Assembly (NCBI GenBank): GCA_013215145.1
Contig: JABSRP010000019.1
Span: forward strand, 1 to 64,000
Source: Pseudobacteriovorax sp.
Lineage (GTDB): Bacteria; Bdellovibrionota_B; Oligoflexia; Oligoflexales; Oligoflexaceae
DNA length: 64,000 nucleotides
Direction of reading: 5' to 3'
The notes under the pieces were generated by a model. That model was not told where the DNA came from. It did not search any database and saw only the letters and a program-made list of their open reading frames with translations. A program made the translations under genes and the position numbers. Of this stretch, positions 34,193 through 43,013 are shown in pieces; the first letter of the stretch is position 1, and each line of letters starts with the position of its first letter.

Positions 34193-34891
34193 ATGTTTGA
34201 GATGACTAATTTATCAGTGTCAGTGAATGGCCATCAGTTGTTAAGGATTGATAGCCTTAGCATGCCCCGTGAGGGCTGTATTTTTGTGTTAGGTCCCAAT
34301 GGTGCTGGCAAATCAACTCTACTGCGGACCTTGGTTGGCTTGCAGGATTATACTGGCCGGATCCAATGGAGCCAAGATAATTGGAACCAGGTGCCAAGTC
34401 TTAAAAAATCTAAACTGATCTCATGGGTCCCCTCGCAGACGGTCCTTAGTTTTGATATCAGTGTTTTTGATCTAGTGATGCTGGGTCGATACCCCATGCA
34501 TGCCGGCTACCCTAAAGCAGACGATAGGAACGCAGTGGATTCCTTGCTGTCGCGCCTTGGTATCGATAGCTTTCGTCATCGATTTATGAGTTCCTTAAGC
34601 TCTGGAGAGCAACAGAAGGTTCATATCGCCAGAGCTCTAGCCGCCGAGTGTCGCCTTATGGTATTGGATGAACCCTGTGCGCACTTGGATTTAAAGGCCC
34701 GTTTTGAGCTGATGGACATGCTGAAAACCTCAGGGGCTATGATCATTATGGCAAGCCATGATCATTTATTAGCCGAAGCATTCGCTAGTCATAGCCTGCT
34801 TATTCGTAACGGGCAGGTGGACGCCCTTCTCGAAGGCTGTCCAGATCGCAAAGATTTGGAAGCACTGTATGGTATTACGATCCCAGGCTAA
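34193..34891 (+). CDS. ABC importer ATP-binding protein, FecE/BtuD family
   Basis: 232 residues from ATG 34193. GGGGGT lies upstream, and longer readings would run into the permease gene. Walker A GPNGAGKSTLL, Q-loop region WVPSQTVLSFDISVFDLVML, signature LSSGEQQKVHIARALA, Walker B LMVLDEPCAHLD and the switch His in MASHDH are all present. It completes the importer. The TAA overlaps the stop of the convergent M14 gene. Confidence 0.93.
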   Translation: MFEMTNLSVSVNGHQLLRIDSLSMPREGCIFVLGPNGAGKSTLLRTLVGLQDYTGRIQWSQDNWNQVPSLKKSKLISWVPSQTVLSFDISVFDLVMLGRYPMHAGYPKADDRNAVDSLLSRLGIDSFRHRFMSSLSSGEQQKVHIARALAAECRLMVLDEPCAHLDLKARFELMDMLKTSGAMIIMASHDHLLAEAFASHSLLIRNGQVDALLEGCPDRKDLEALYGITIPG

Positions 34892-35910
34892 TACCAGCGC
34901 TCTCGAGCTTTTTTTTCTAGGTATTTCTTCTGACCAGGTGGGGGCTTGGCCCATTCTTCGTCGCAGTTGATGGCTTTCAGTAAAAAGTCGATCAATGTGA
35001 GGTGACGCCTTTGAATCCTTTTTAGTCTATGAGGGAGGATGGGATTAAAGATTCCCAAGGGAGATAAAACTTGTTTTGGATTTTTACGAATCCAGTGCCA
35101 AGAACCCATTTCCAAACAAAGGGGGATAAATACCTGCTCTGACCTTCTTTTTTTGTTTTCGAACTCGAGGTAGAAGTAGTCCCACAAATCACCATGAGTG
35201 ATATAGGTGCGACTTTGGGGTTCGATTTTATAAATATGATCAGGAAAACAATGGTTAAGTAGCTCCATGAGAGCCACGACGCGATAAGCTTCGGGAAATA
35301 CCTCTTTCGAATATGCGTAGGGAAACCACAACCGATCAAGCAAACCAAAGCCCGAATGGATGTCAAGGAGTACGGTAAAATTCGAAGGCAAAATATTGTC
35401 GATGAAAAACTGCTTAAGTATTTGTGTCTCGGGCTCGGGTGTATTGGTTCCTCGGTACCAAGGCAGCTTCGATGATATACTTTGTCCACCAACCAAGGGA
35501 AGAGGGTTGCCAGCTGCGTTGACCCCTGAATTTCGCATCAGATCAACACCATTTCCATTGGATCTTGTACGACGGTACATACCAACGGGGTTGGCAAGTG
35601 GGATTACGATAAGAGTAGAGCTTCGCAACAATGCCTGCAGTGAGGGATCCCACTTGACCAGTCGAATAAATGACCGGAGATAGGCTGTTACCACATGGGT
35701 GCCTACCTTTTCAAGGCCGTGAATCCCTCCAATCAGGACTAATTTCGGTGCGCTGGGATCTTGAAGTCCAAAGGAAAAAGACAAGATGGGAAATCGTTTT
35801 CCTTGGTAATCCACCACTCCTTCTTCCTGACAGGTCCCGATCCCATCGAGACTTTGCGCACAGGCATAAATCTCGTTGAGTTCGCTAAAAAAAGATAATT
35901 CGGAAATCAA
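34888..35910 (-). CDS. M14-family zinc carboxypeptidase / AstE-AspA-like protein
   Basis: 340 residues. The zinc motif HxxE is in GGIHGLEKVG, with the substrate-binding RTRSNGNGVDLMRN and LLDIHSGFGLLDRLWFP (third zinc ligand His). The catalytic Glu is in CLEMGSWHW. The fold is M14 carboxypeptidase, close to DUF2817/succinylglutamate desuccinylase types. There is no signal peptide, so a cytoplasmic peptidase or deacylase is expected. The start is TTG at 35910. It follows the OlsB-like gene by 8 nt, so both share a transcript. The C-terminus is very basic. Confidence 0.85.
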   Translation of the reverse strand: MISELSFFSELNEIYACAQSLDGIGTCQEEGVVDYQGKRFPILSFSFGLQDPSAPKLVLIGGIHGLEKVGTHVVTAYLRSFIRLVKWDPSLQALLRSSTLIVIPLANPVGMYRRTRSNGNGVDLMRNSGVNAAGNPLPLVGGQSISSKLPWYRGTNTPEPETQILKQFFIDNILPSNFTVLLDIHSGFGLLDRLWFPYAYSKEVFPEAYRVVALMELLNHCFPDHIYKIEPQSRTYITHGDLWDYFYLEFENKKRRSEQVFIPLCLEMGSWHWIRKNPKQVLSPLGIFNPILPHRLKRIQRRHLTLIDFLLKAINCDEEWAKPPPGQKKYLEKKARERWY

Positions 35911-35918
35911 TACCGTCT

Positions 35919-36755
35919 CTACTGAAATTGTTGAACGATGTACTTTTTATGAAAGTCGGGAGCTAAGTGGTTTAAGTCTAACGCTGTAAAGAAGTCGATG
36001 CAACCAAAACTGAGATCAAAAGCTGGAGTGCCGTAAACCTTGGCTCCAGCTCGAAGATAACCTTGCAATAAGGGAGGAATCAAATCTTCGTCGGTTTTAG
36101 GCTTTAGTCTATCGTTCTCTGCTAGAGAGTGAACATCTAACAAACAATAATCAGGTCTTGGACTGACCGAAATTTCATTGCTTAATGCATCCTTCTCCTT
36201 AAGTTGTCTGTAAGCATTGACAACTTTTTCAATATCTAGAGTCTGAATACTAGAGCAACCAAAAAGATACTGTGCATCGGTTGCTTGAAGGTACTGAACA
36301 AGCCCCCTCCAAAGTAAGTGTAGGGCAATTGAGGCCCTTTGTCCCTTGCGGACGCAGGCACGACTTAACTCGACCTTCGAGGCGCTACTTGAAAAAAATC
36401 CATCGGAGTAAAATTCTGAAGATGAATAGAATTTCGTCGATACTCGTGAGGAAATGAGACGGTAACTTGCGACGATCTCTCCTTTTTGCTTAATGATAAG
36501 AAAGTCAGCGTCAAGATCGTAGTCGTCGAAGTCTGATTCTAATGGGCTCCCCCCGGCAAATTCATCTAAAAACACCTCTTTCCGAAGTGCCAAAACCTCG
36601 TGAAATTCATCTAAGGAGTCTGCTGTTTTTATGGTGTAGGAGCTTTGCTGAAACTCTATGGGAAATTTAGCCTGCCATTTGGTAACAGGGACATGTGGAA
36701 GCGATACTGCTTGTTTAGCTAGATTCTCGTGTTTTATAGGGTTTACCGTAAGCAT
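35919..36755 (-). CDS. GNAT acyltransferase, OlsB-like (ornithine N-acyltransferase)
   Basis: 278 residues of the PF13444 acyltransferase type used by OlsB, which adds a 3-hydroxyacyl chain from ACP to ornithine. Features are LRKEVFLDEFAGG (LRxxVF), SDFDDYDLDADFLIIK, IVASYRLIS, VELSRACVRKGQR (the family's ELSRxcV) and CSSIQTLD, with a C-terminal LQGYLRAGAKVYGTPAFDLS and CIDFFTALD. It is divergent from a PlsC-like gene (OlsA partner), which strengthens the ornithine-lipid reading. GAGG lies 9 nt before the ATG. Confidence 0.82.
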   Translation of the reverse strand: MLTVNPIKHENLAKQAVSLPHVPVTKWQAKFPIEFQQSSYTIKTADSLDEFHEVLALRKEVFLDEFAGGSPLESDFDDYDLDADFLIIKQKGEIVASYRLISSRVSTKFYSSSEFYSDGFFSSSASKVELSRACVRKGQRASIALHLLWRGLVQYLQATDAQYLFGCSSIQTLDIEKVVNAYRQLKEKDALSNEISVSPRPDYCLLDVHSLAENDRLKPKTDEDLIPPLLQGYLRAGAKVYGTPAFDLSFGCIDFFTALDLNHLAPDFHKKYIVQQFQ

Positions 36756-36917
36756 TCCATAACCTCATTTAGATGCAAGGATCAGTTGTACGTAGTCTGT
36801 CAGTTGAACTTGAAATTGGTTTAAAGCAAACATAAACATTATATAAAGTTGGTGACAACGACAGGGTTAGCTTTTTAGTATCAATGATGAGTGAACAACT
36901 ATACCTCTGGGGGAACT

Positions 36918-37775
36918 GTGAAAACCATTCGGGCATCTCTCCGTTTTCTTTTGTTTATCCTTATTATTACGCTGCTTTTTATGGTTGCTGGGTGCGTGCC
37001 ACTGCTCGAAAGGCTAAAACGATTTGGTCTGATTCCCTCAGATATCGATCGGAATTTGATAGTGACGGCGGCGATGAAGCACTTGTTTCGGATCCTACTG
37101 CGAGGGCTAGGGTTAAAGGTTAATCTGCGTGATGGGGTGCAGTCCGATTGGCAAAACAGTAAAATACTAGTTTTGTCAAATCATGTTAGCTATTTGGATG
37201 TGGTGATCCTAGCGGCAGCTCGTCCCATGACCTTCGTGGCCAAAACCGAGGTGGGGACGTGGCCCGTGCTGGGGCCGCTTATATCGAGAATGGGGACGAT
37301 TTTTGTTGAGAGATCTGATGTTCAGGATCGTGTCCGCTGCGTGCACGAGATGCGACGGCGTCTTAGTCAGCAAAATATCTGTGTTTTTCCCGAGGGCACG
37401 ACAACCCCTTTTCTTAAGCCTGATCTGAGCCGTTGGCAGTCGGGGCAGATCTCTGCAGCTATGGGTGAGGGCATACGGGTAGTGAAAGTGGCGATTGTCT
37501 ATGAGAATCAAAAGGAAATCTCGTGGATCGATGACATGGAGCTACTCCCTCACCTATGGAAAGTATTGAAACATCCTTCTATAAGGGTGTCAGTGGTCTT
37601 AAAGGAACTTGATAAATCACGATTTCAGTCAGAGTCCTTACGACGACTTTCTCATGCCATTTGTCACGAAATCAGTTCCGACTGCCAGTTTACCCGAGGG
37701 CGGATGCAGCGGAAGCTTTATCCTGCTATCAAAAAGGGTTGGGTGGAGACGGAGGTGGCTAGATCTTTTTCTTGA
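36918..37775 (+). CDS. Lysophospholipid acyltransferase, PlsC/OlsA-like
   Basis: About 285 residues. An N-terminal membrane helix (FLLFILIITLLFMVAGCV) is followed by the acyltransferase motifs NHVSYLDVV (HX4D), GTIFVERSD and VFPEGTTTPF. With the divergent OlsB-like gene it probably makes ornithine lipid (O-acylation of lyso-ornithine lipid), though general 1-acylglycerol-3-phosphate acylation is possible. GTG 36918 is preferred because GGGGGA lies right before it; the frame is open to GTG 36891, which has no RBS. The C-terminus ends in a basic QRKLYPAIKKGW. Confidence 0.85.
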   Translation: MKTIRASLRFLLFILIITLLFMVAGCVPLLERLKRFGLIPSDIDRNLIVTAAMKHLFRILLRGLGLKVNLRDGVQSDWQNSKILVLSNHVSYLDVVILAAARPMTFVAKTEVGTWPVLGPLISRMGTIFVERSDVQDRVRCVHEMRRRLSQQNICVFPEGTTTPFLKPDLSRWQSGQISAAMGEGIRVVKVAIVYENQKEISWIDDMELLPHLWKVLKHPSIRVSVVLKELDKSRFQSESLRRLSHAICHEISSDCQFTRGRMQRKLYPAIKKGWVETEVARSFS

Positions 37776-37891
37776 CTCTCAAATTGAACCATGTCTGCTA
37801 AAAATATGTTTGATGACAAAGGAGCTCTTTAAGACTAAGATTTGACCGTGTTTTAGTTGGCGGAACTTATATAAAGCAAATCAGGTAGACG

Positions 37892-38479
37892 ATGGGTCAG
37901 CTTTCACGTGGTCGAAGCATAAAGCATTCAGACAGAGTCTTACTTTCCAGCGTAACTTCTTTAGAACCTGATGACAATCATCGTCTCATGATGTCGTTTC
38001 AGTACAAGAGGCGTCGAAGTGGCCGCAGAGCAACTATCATCATGCTAAACCCTAGCGCTGCTACGGTTGATATGGCCGATACAACTGTACGCCGGGTGGA
38101 GGGTGTCACTCATCAACTTTTTCGTCAGATTTCAGAGGTCCACATATTTAATCTGTTCACGGTTCGAGGGAAAAACCCATCCGAATTGAATGGACTTTTG
38201 CAAAAAAACGGACGGGAAGCCCTTATACATCCTAGAGCCGACGATTTGTTGAGAACTAGCCTAAAAGACTCCCATCTGGCCATTGTCGCTTGGGGTGGTC
38301 CCTGCGGGATTCAGAAGGACCTTTATGTCGATCGACTGAAAAATATGCATGAAATACTTGGGCTCGCCAGGAAGGTAGTTCGTGTCTCGGGAGGTCATTA
38401 CTCTCCTGAGGCCCCTTATCCTTTACATGGACGATTATGGAGTTATCGCATGCAAGCCTTCCCCTACGATATGCCTTAA
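37892..38479 (+). CDS. DUF1643 domain protein
   Basis: 195 residues of DUF1643 (PF07799). Characteristic parts are IIMLNPSAATVDMADTTVRR, VHIFNLFTVRGKNPSELN and IVAWGGPCGIQ, with a late VSGGHYSPEAPYPLHGRL. These match 'MLNPS.A....D.T' and 'NLF..R..dP'. The family is of unknown function and often plasmid- or phage-borne. Here it sits alone between the acyltransferase and CutA. AGGTAG precedes the ATG. Confidence 0.85.
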   Translation: MGQLSRGRSIKHSDRVLLSSVTSLEPDDNHRLMMSFQYKRRRSGRRATIIMLNPSAATVDMADTTVRRVEGVTHQLFRQISEVHIFNLFTVRGKNPSELNGLLQKNGREALIHPRADDLLRTSLKDSHLAIVAWGGPCGIQKDLYVDRLKNMHEILGLARKVVRVSGGHYSPEAPYPLHGRLWSYRMQAFPYDMP

Positions 38480-38485
38480 GAGCTG

Positions 38486-38818
38486 TCAGCGCGGACGTTT
38501 AGGCCCCACTTGATCTTTGACCCAATCGTAATATTTAGAATTTTGAGCGCTCCAACTGCTAGATAGTATACAGGGTACGTCGTAGCTGTGCAGGGCTTCA
38601 ATACGTTCAACAACTTTAGGTAGGTAGTCCTCCAAGGTTTTGGCAAGGAGAATCACTTCTTTATCATTTTGAAGTCTTTGTTCCCATTCAAAGATAGATA
38701 GATCTGCACTCAATAGGTTTACGCAGGCTGCGAGTCTTTCTTCCACCAAAACTTTGGCTATCATCGCGGCTTCATCTCTATCAGAACAAGTAACATAGAG
38801 CATCTGAATAGCGGACAT
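38486..38818 (-). CDS. cutA: Divalent-cation tolerance protein CutA
   Basis: 110 residues. CutA1 landmarks are VLVEERLAACVNLL, IFEWEQRLQNDKEVILLAKT, RIEALHSYDVPCIL and the final Trp-containing YYDWVKDQ. It forms a ferredoxin-like trimer, reported to bind copper; the physiological role is debated. AGGAAG lies 5 nt before the ATG. It is tail-to-tail with DUF1643 (6 nt apart). Confidence 0.93.
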   Translation of the reverse strand: MSAIQMLYVTCSDRDEAAMIAKVLVEERLAACVNLLSADLSIFEWEQRLQNDKEVILLAKTLEDYLPKVVERIEALHSYDVPCILSSSWSAQNSKYYDWVKDQVGPKRPR

Positions 38819-38920
38819 GAGACTTCCTTTTGTATAAGTATTTATTTCAATTGAATATCAAAGTCTATATTCAGCTAAGTTAAAATAATTTCAATGGAAT
38901 TATGTCTTCAAATTTTTTGA

Positions 38921-41344
38921 TTAATGAGCCTCTCTGAGGCGGTTACTTTGGATGATGGAAAGCACCAATGACAAAATATGTTCCTTGGTCATTGGTTTCG
39001 GTAAAAAGATATCAGCACCGAGCTTTAATGCTCTGGGTTGGAAATCAATAGAGCCTCGGTTCGAATGAATACAAATCGTTCCCCTAAACCCGAGATCTCT
39101 GAGGCGCTCTGTAGCAGTAAAACCTGAGATTTTACCTGGTCCATAGTCTACATCAACGATTGCAAGATCGAAAGAATCTCCTCTACGTATTCGATTTATA
39201 AAGGTCTCTGTTTGAGAGAATGATTCTATTTCTAAAATATCTTGTGACAAACTAATTGAAGATACTGATGCATCAAGTGATTTAATATATATTGGCTCAT
39301 CATCGATGACGGCAATTTTCAACTTAGTTTTTAGTTTTGATGTATATGTGGAAATTTCTTTTTCGAGCTCAATTTGTTCTTTTGATTTGTCGAAATTCCA
39401 ATCTTCATTACCCTTTTCTGCGACAGCAATTTTTTTAAGGTATGCTGAAGAATGGTTCGGTATATTCCGATTTTCTGAAGGTTCGCAAGACACAGGAAGG
39501 GTGAAGAAAAACTCGGTACCTTTTTGTCTCGAAGATTTACACCAAATTTTTCCATGATGAGCTTCTGTAATTTTCTTAGCGATAGCAAGTCCGAGTCCGG
39601 TTCCACCTTTTTTGTTTTTAGTAAAAAAAGCTTCAAATAGCTGATTTATATCATCTGATGATATAAATGTGTCCGAATTTCCGAGGCAGAATCTTATCAT
39701 GCCATCTTTTTGTTCAGTTTCGATCCATATGGTACCCTTACTTTCCATAAGCTCGACAGCATTGGCTAAGATGTTGACAAAGATTCTTGGTACTTTTATG
39801 ACGTCGATTTCTAGTTTTGAACTATGATCAAATCTGGTTTCAATTTTTATATCAGCTTCTTCATTATAACCAAAAACATCAGCCAGAGCTTCGTAAACGA
39901 TGGCAGTTGGCTCTTTCTTCTCCCGACTGATTTTTGACGTAGATCCAACTTCCATGACGTCTGAGATCATTCCGTTTACATCGTTCATAGCTTTAGAAAT
40001 GGCAGGAATACTCTCCACCAGAATTTCTTTGGTCTCATTGGTATCTTTTGTATCAGAAATTAAGCTAATAACGGCCTGCAAGATGGAAAACGGGTTCCTC
40101 ACATCGTGGGCGAGCATTTGGGTTGTCTGAGCAATGGCACTATTTCGGTCTCTTTCTCGCTCTGCTTTTATACGCTTTGTAGTTTCCTTTAGCGCTTTGA
40201 TTTCAGATTTTTTTATTTCATTTCCTAAGGCAAACGAAAGGGTTATCACTTCAACTACGGCGCCGATCTGAATGGCATATCCGGTGAAATAGTTGAAAGG
40301 CAAGACCCCGATATTACGCAAACAAATTACAATAATGCCGACGAGAAATGCCGACCATGCAAATAGATATACTTTGGCATTGTAACCTCCATCTTTAATC
40401 CTCAATAGCCCTACAAAAAATAGACTTAACGAAGATAGGATAACGATAATCATACTAGCTTTACCCCAGAGTACCCAAGGCATGGCTAGGCTCATTGGTA
40501 TATTAGCTACATGAACAATCAAGATAGTGATGAGTAACTTATCTAACTTCGGTGAATTGCTTCGTGTTGCGAGAAATATTCGGGTGAATTCAGTCATAAA
40601 AGCTAACGAAAGTGGTATTGATAGCTTTGTTAATATATCGGTGTAGAATGGTGTGTCTGGCCAAAAAAATCTGTATCCAAATCCTGTAAAGGAGAATTGA
40701 AACACCGTATGAGACAAAACATAGCCCGAATAATGTAGAAATCGAATGTTTTGCGTCGTTGAGAATAGAAAAAGATTATATAGTGCCAAGGCCACCATAA
40801 TGCCGAAAAAAAGGCCCCCGAGAGTAAACTCGACACTGCGCTTATTCATGATTTCGCGAAGATCGGTATAGAAAATAGGAACTTGAATGGTATGTTCTGA
40901 AACGATCTCCAAATAGACTGGTAGCGATATGTCATGATCTTTAACCGAAAAAATAAATTTATGATCGACGAATTCTTTTGTCCCAATGGGTAGCTTCGAG
41001 CCTGTACGTACCAGACTCACGTCACCGCTTGCCGTCTCAGTTCGCATGGTCAAATAATCAATCACAGGATGCTCAACCGCGATGATGGGTTCAGCATGAT
41101 TAGTAGAACGTGGGAGTACTAGCTTTATAAGAAGTTTTTTGTCGATATATCCAAAAGACTTCTCTGTGCACGAAAAGTCAATCCAGTTAACCTTATCCTC
41201 ATCAATCATCTTGTGTAGAATCGTTTCGCGTTCTACCACAGTATAGTAACACTGGAGTAGGTCGCTATTTGCATTTAGCCGACTTGACGTGAGGGCAAAA
41301 GCCATGAAAACCAAAAAATATTTGAAAAATAGATTTAGGTTCAC
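38921..41344 (-). CDS. Hybrid sensor histidine kinase with 7TMR-DISM sensor
   Basis: 807 residues: a signal peptide (1-25), a periplasmic 7TMR-DISM extracellular domain (about 30-165), seven TM helices (about 172-375) and a HisKA region with QTTQMLAHDVRNPFSILQAV (His413). A HATPase domain follows (NILANAVELM, FEAFFTKNKKGGTGLGLAIA), then a C-terminal receiver (about 675-800; IAVIDDEP, IVDVDYGPG, FLPKP). The start is GTG 41344, 6 nt after the hydrolase stop region, with AAGGAA upstream. It is the last gene of a GST-desaturase-hydrolase operon, so a membrane-lipid signal is plausible. No output regulator adjoins; the receiver may pass phosphate to a phosphotransfer protein elsewhere. Confidence 0.9.
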   Translation of the reverse strand: MNLNLFFKYFLVFMAFALTSSRLNANSDLLQCYYTVVERETILHKMIDEDKVNWIDFSCTEKSFGYIDKKLLIKLVLPRSTNHAEPIIAVEHPVIDYLTMRTETASGDVSLVRTGSKLPIGTKEFVDHKFIFSVKDHDISLPVYLEIVSEHTIQVPIFYTDLREIMNKRSVEFTLGGLFFGIMVALALYNLFLFSTTQNIRFLHYSGYVLSHTVFQFSFTGFGYRFFWPDTPFYTDILTKLSIPLSLAFMTEFTRIFLATRSNSPKLDKLLITILIVHVANIPMSLAMPWVLWGKASMIIVILSSLSLFFVGLLRIKDGGYNAKVYLFAWSAFLVGIIVICLRNIGVLPFNYFTGYAIQIGAVVEVITLSFALGNEIKKSEIKALKETTKRIKAERERDRNSAIAQTTQMLAHDVRNPFSILQAVISLISDTKDTNETKEILVESIPAISKAMNDVNGMISDVMEVGSTSKISREKKEPTAIVYEALADVFGYNEEADIKIETRFDHSSKLEIDVIKVPRIFVNILANAVELMESKGTIWIETEQKDGMIRFCLGNSDTFISSDDINQLFEAFFTKNKKGGTGLGLAIAKKITEAHHGKIWCKSSRQKGTEFFFTLPVSCEPSENRNIPNHSSAYLKKIAVAEKGNEDWNFDKSKEQIELEKEISTYTSKLKTKLKIAVIDDEPIYIKSLDASVSSISLSQDILEIESFSQTETFINRIRRGDSFDLAIVDVDYGPGKISGFTATERLRDLGFRGTICIHSNRGSIDFQPRALKLGADIFLPKPMTKEHILSLVLSIIQSNRLREAH

Positions 41345-41350
41345 GATAAG

Positions 41351-42157
41351 TCAGTTTCCTTCGCTGAAGGCATGAGAGATGATTTTCATGTAGTCTCGTG
41401 GCCGGGTTGATGAAATCCGTGCATGCTTACAATCTTCATACTCGATAAATTCTGACTCTATGTTACAACGATCTGCGAGAGTTTGATTAAGGTTTGAGGG
41501 CGAGTACTTATCGTTCATACTACCTAGTATGACTAACTTCTTCGTCTGCTCGTTAATGTTTTTTACCAGAACATTCGGACTCAAAGCATTATAGGTCTTA
41601 GGGGTTACTACCTTGAAAAAACCAAGTGCTTTTTTTGCTACCGGAAAAAACTGCCAATAGTTTTCGAGACTATAAAATGGGCTCTCCAAAATCGCTGCCT
41701 GATAGGGACTGTTGGGTTCGGACAAGGCACAAAGACCATATCCCGCGCCAAATGAAACTCCAATGTAATATACGGGAATGTCGGGTATACGCTTTGAGGC
41801 ATAATTTCCTGCTGCAATGACATCTTTAGGATAAAGGAAATTTCCTTGGGTACTATCGCCGAAGCCGTTAAAATCAAAAACAAGGACATGATATCCTGCT
41901 TGTCTTAATTGGTCGGCAAATCCGTTCGCAAGAAAAAAGCCCTTAAAGCTTTTGAGTAAAGGATGACCTAATACTATGGTGCCTTTGACATCAGCCGATG
42001 AACTGTTTGACCAAAGTCCAGCTAGAGTAGACTTACTCTGGCTCTGGAACTTCACAGGTTGCCATTCACTCTTGCGCTCATACGCCTTGGGCCATTTCCA
42101 GTTTACTTGATAGCTTGAAAAAAACGGATATTTAACTATTTTGTAAACTAAGCTCAT
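41351..42157 (-). CDS. Alpha/beta hydrolase
   Basis: 268 residues with an alpha/beta-hydrolase fold. The nucleophile elbow is IGVSFGAGYG (GxSxG; Ser about residue 129), the oxyanion-side strand VLVFDFNGFGDST, the acid in LGSMNDKYSP and the His in CKHARISS. It resembles serine aminopeptidase S33/lipase-type members. No signal peptide. ATG overlaps the desaturase TGA (ATGA, 42154-42157), with AAAGGA upstream. It could release or remodel acyl chains together with its neighbours. Confidence 0.83.
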   Translation of the reverse strand: MSLVYKIVKYPFFSSYQVNWKWPKAYERKSEWQPVKFQSQSKSTLAGLWSNSSSADVKGTIVLGHPLLKSFKGFFLANGFADQLRQAGYHVLVFDFNGFGDSTQGNFLYPKDVIAAGNYASKRIPDIPVYYIGVSFGAGYGLCALSEPNSPYQAAILESPFYSLENYWQFFPVAKKALGFFKVVTPKTYNALSPNVLVKNINEQTKKLVILGSMNDKYSPSNLNQTLADRCNIESEFIEYEDCKHARISSTRPRDYMKIISHAFSEGN

Positions 42158-42972
42158 GTGGATCCTTTCTTAAGAGTCACTAATCCTAACGAATCAAACA
42201 ATTTTAAAAGTTGGTATCCAATATCATATTGGCCTTTCTTATATCCTATATGAGCCTTATTTGGATGCTTGTGATGGTTGTAATGGTAGCTCTCGCCAAA
42301 AGTCAATATCGCCAGAGACGGTCGATCAATTGCGGAAAACTTCTTTTCCTTTGCCTTACTATAGGAATGTGTATAGCTATTAATGGCGAACGTCACATGC
42401 CACGTGAAAACAATTCTTACAGGAAATAAATACAAGGCATCAACCACTCCCATAATGAAGCAAGTCAATAGGAACAAAACCAGATTTATCAATAAGTAGT
42501 ATTTTTCCATAAACATGAGGATGGGATCTTGCGCTATATCGGCGGCGTAACGCTGGAGATTTTTAAACCTAAAGCCGTTGGGGCCTTTGTGCACAGCCCA
42601 ACCAATGTGAGTGAAGAACCTACCTTTTCTCATACTATGAGGGTCTCCTCGTCCATCATCATATCGATGATGAGCGCGGTGAACACCAACCCAACTAAGA
42701 GGACCTCCCTGCAGAGACAGTGTACCAAATAGGCTAAATAGATACTTAATTGCAGACGAGGTCTTAAAAGACTTGTGAGATAAGAGTCGATGGAAGCCTA
42801 GGGAGATTCCAAAACAACCAGTAAGAAAGTGCCCGATTAACACAAGTATCAAACCCTGGAAGCTTGGATAAATGATTAGGGTAGAGATCGCCAATATGTG
42901 AATTAAGATATAAAAACAGACTTGTCGTCGATCTACAAGTCTCCGATCCCAGTACCGCTTTATCAAAGTCAA
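42154..42972 (-). CDS. Acyl-CoA/acyl-lipid desaturase (stearoyl-CoA delta-9 type)
   Basis: 272 residues, four TM helices and the three histidine boxes of membrane di-iron desaturases: HRLLSHKSF, HRAHHRYDDGRGDPH and YHYNHHKHP. The size and boxes fit the delta-9 type that inserts a double bond into saturated chains. It should raise membrane fluidity. The start is TTG 42972 with AGGAG 7 nt upstream. The stop overlaps the hydrolase start. Confidence 0.9.
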   Translation of the reverse strand: MTLIKRYWDRRLVDRRQVCFYILIHILAISTLIIYPSFQGLILVLIGHFLTGCFGISLGFHRLLSHKSFKTSSAIKYLFSLFGTLSLQGGPLSWVGVHRAHHRYDDGRGDPHSMRKGRFFTHIGWAVHKGPNGFRFKNLQRYAADIAQDPILMFMEKYYLLINLVLFLLTCFIMGVVDALYLFPVRIVFTWHVTFAINSYTHSYSKAKEKKFSAIDRPSLAILTFGESYHYNHHKHPNKAHIGYKKGQYDIGYQLLKLFDSLGLVTLKKGST

Positions 42973-43013
42973 AACTCTACTCCTCTTTCTGTGACAGACT
43001 CATCAGCTCGTGA

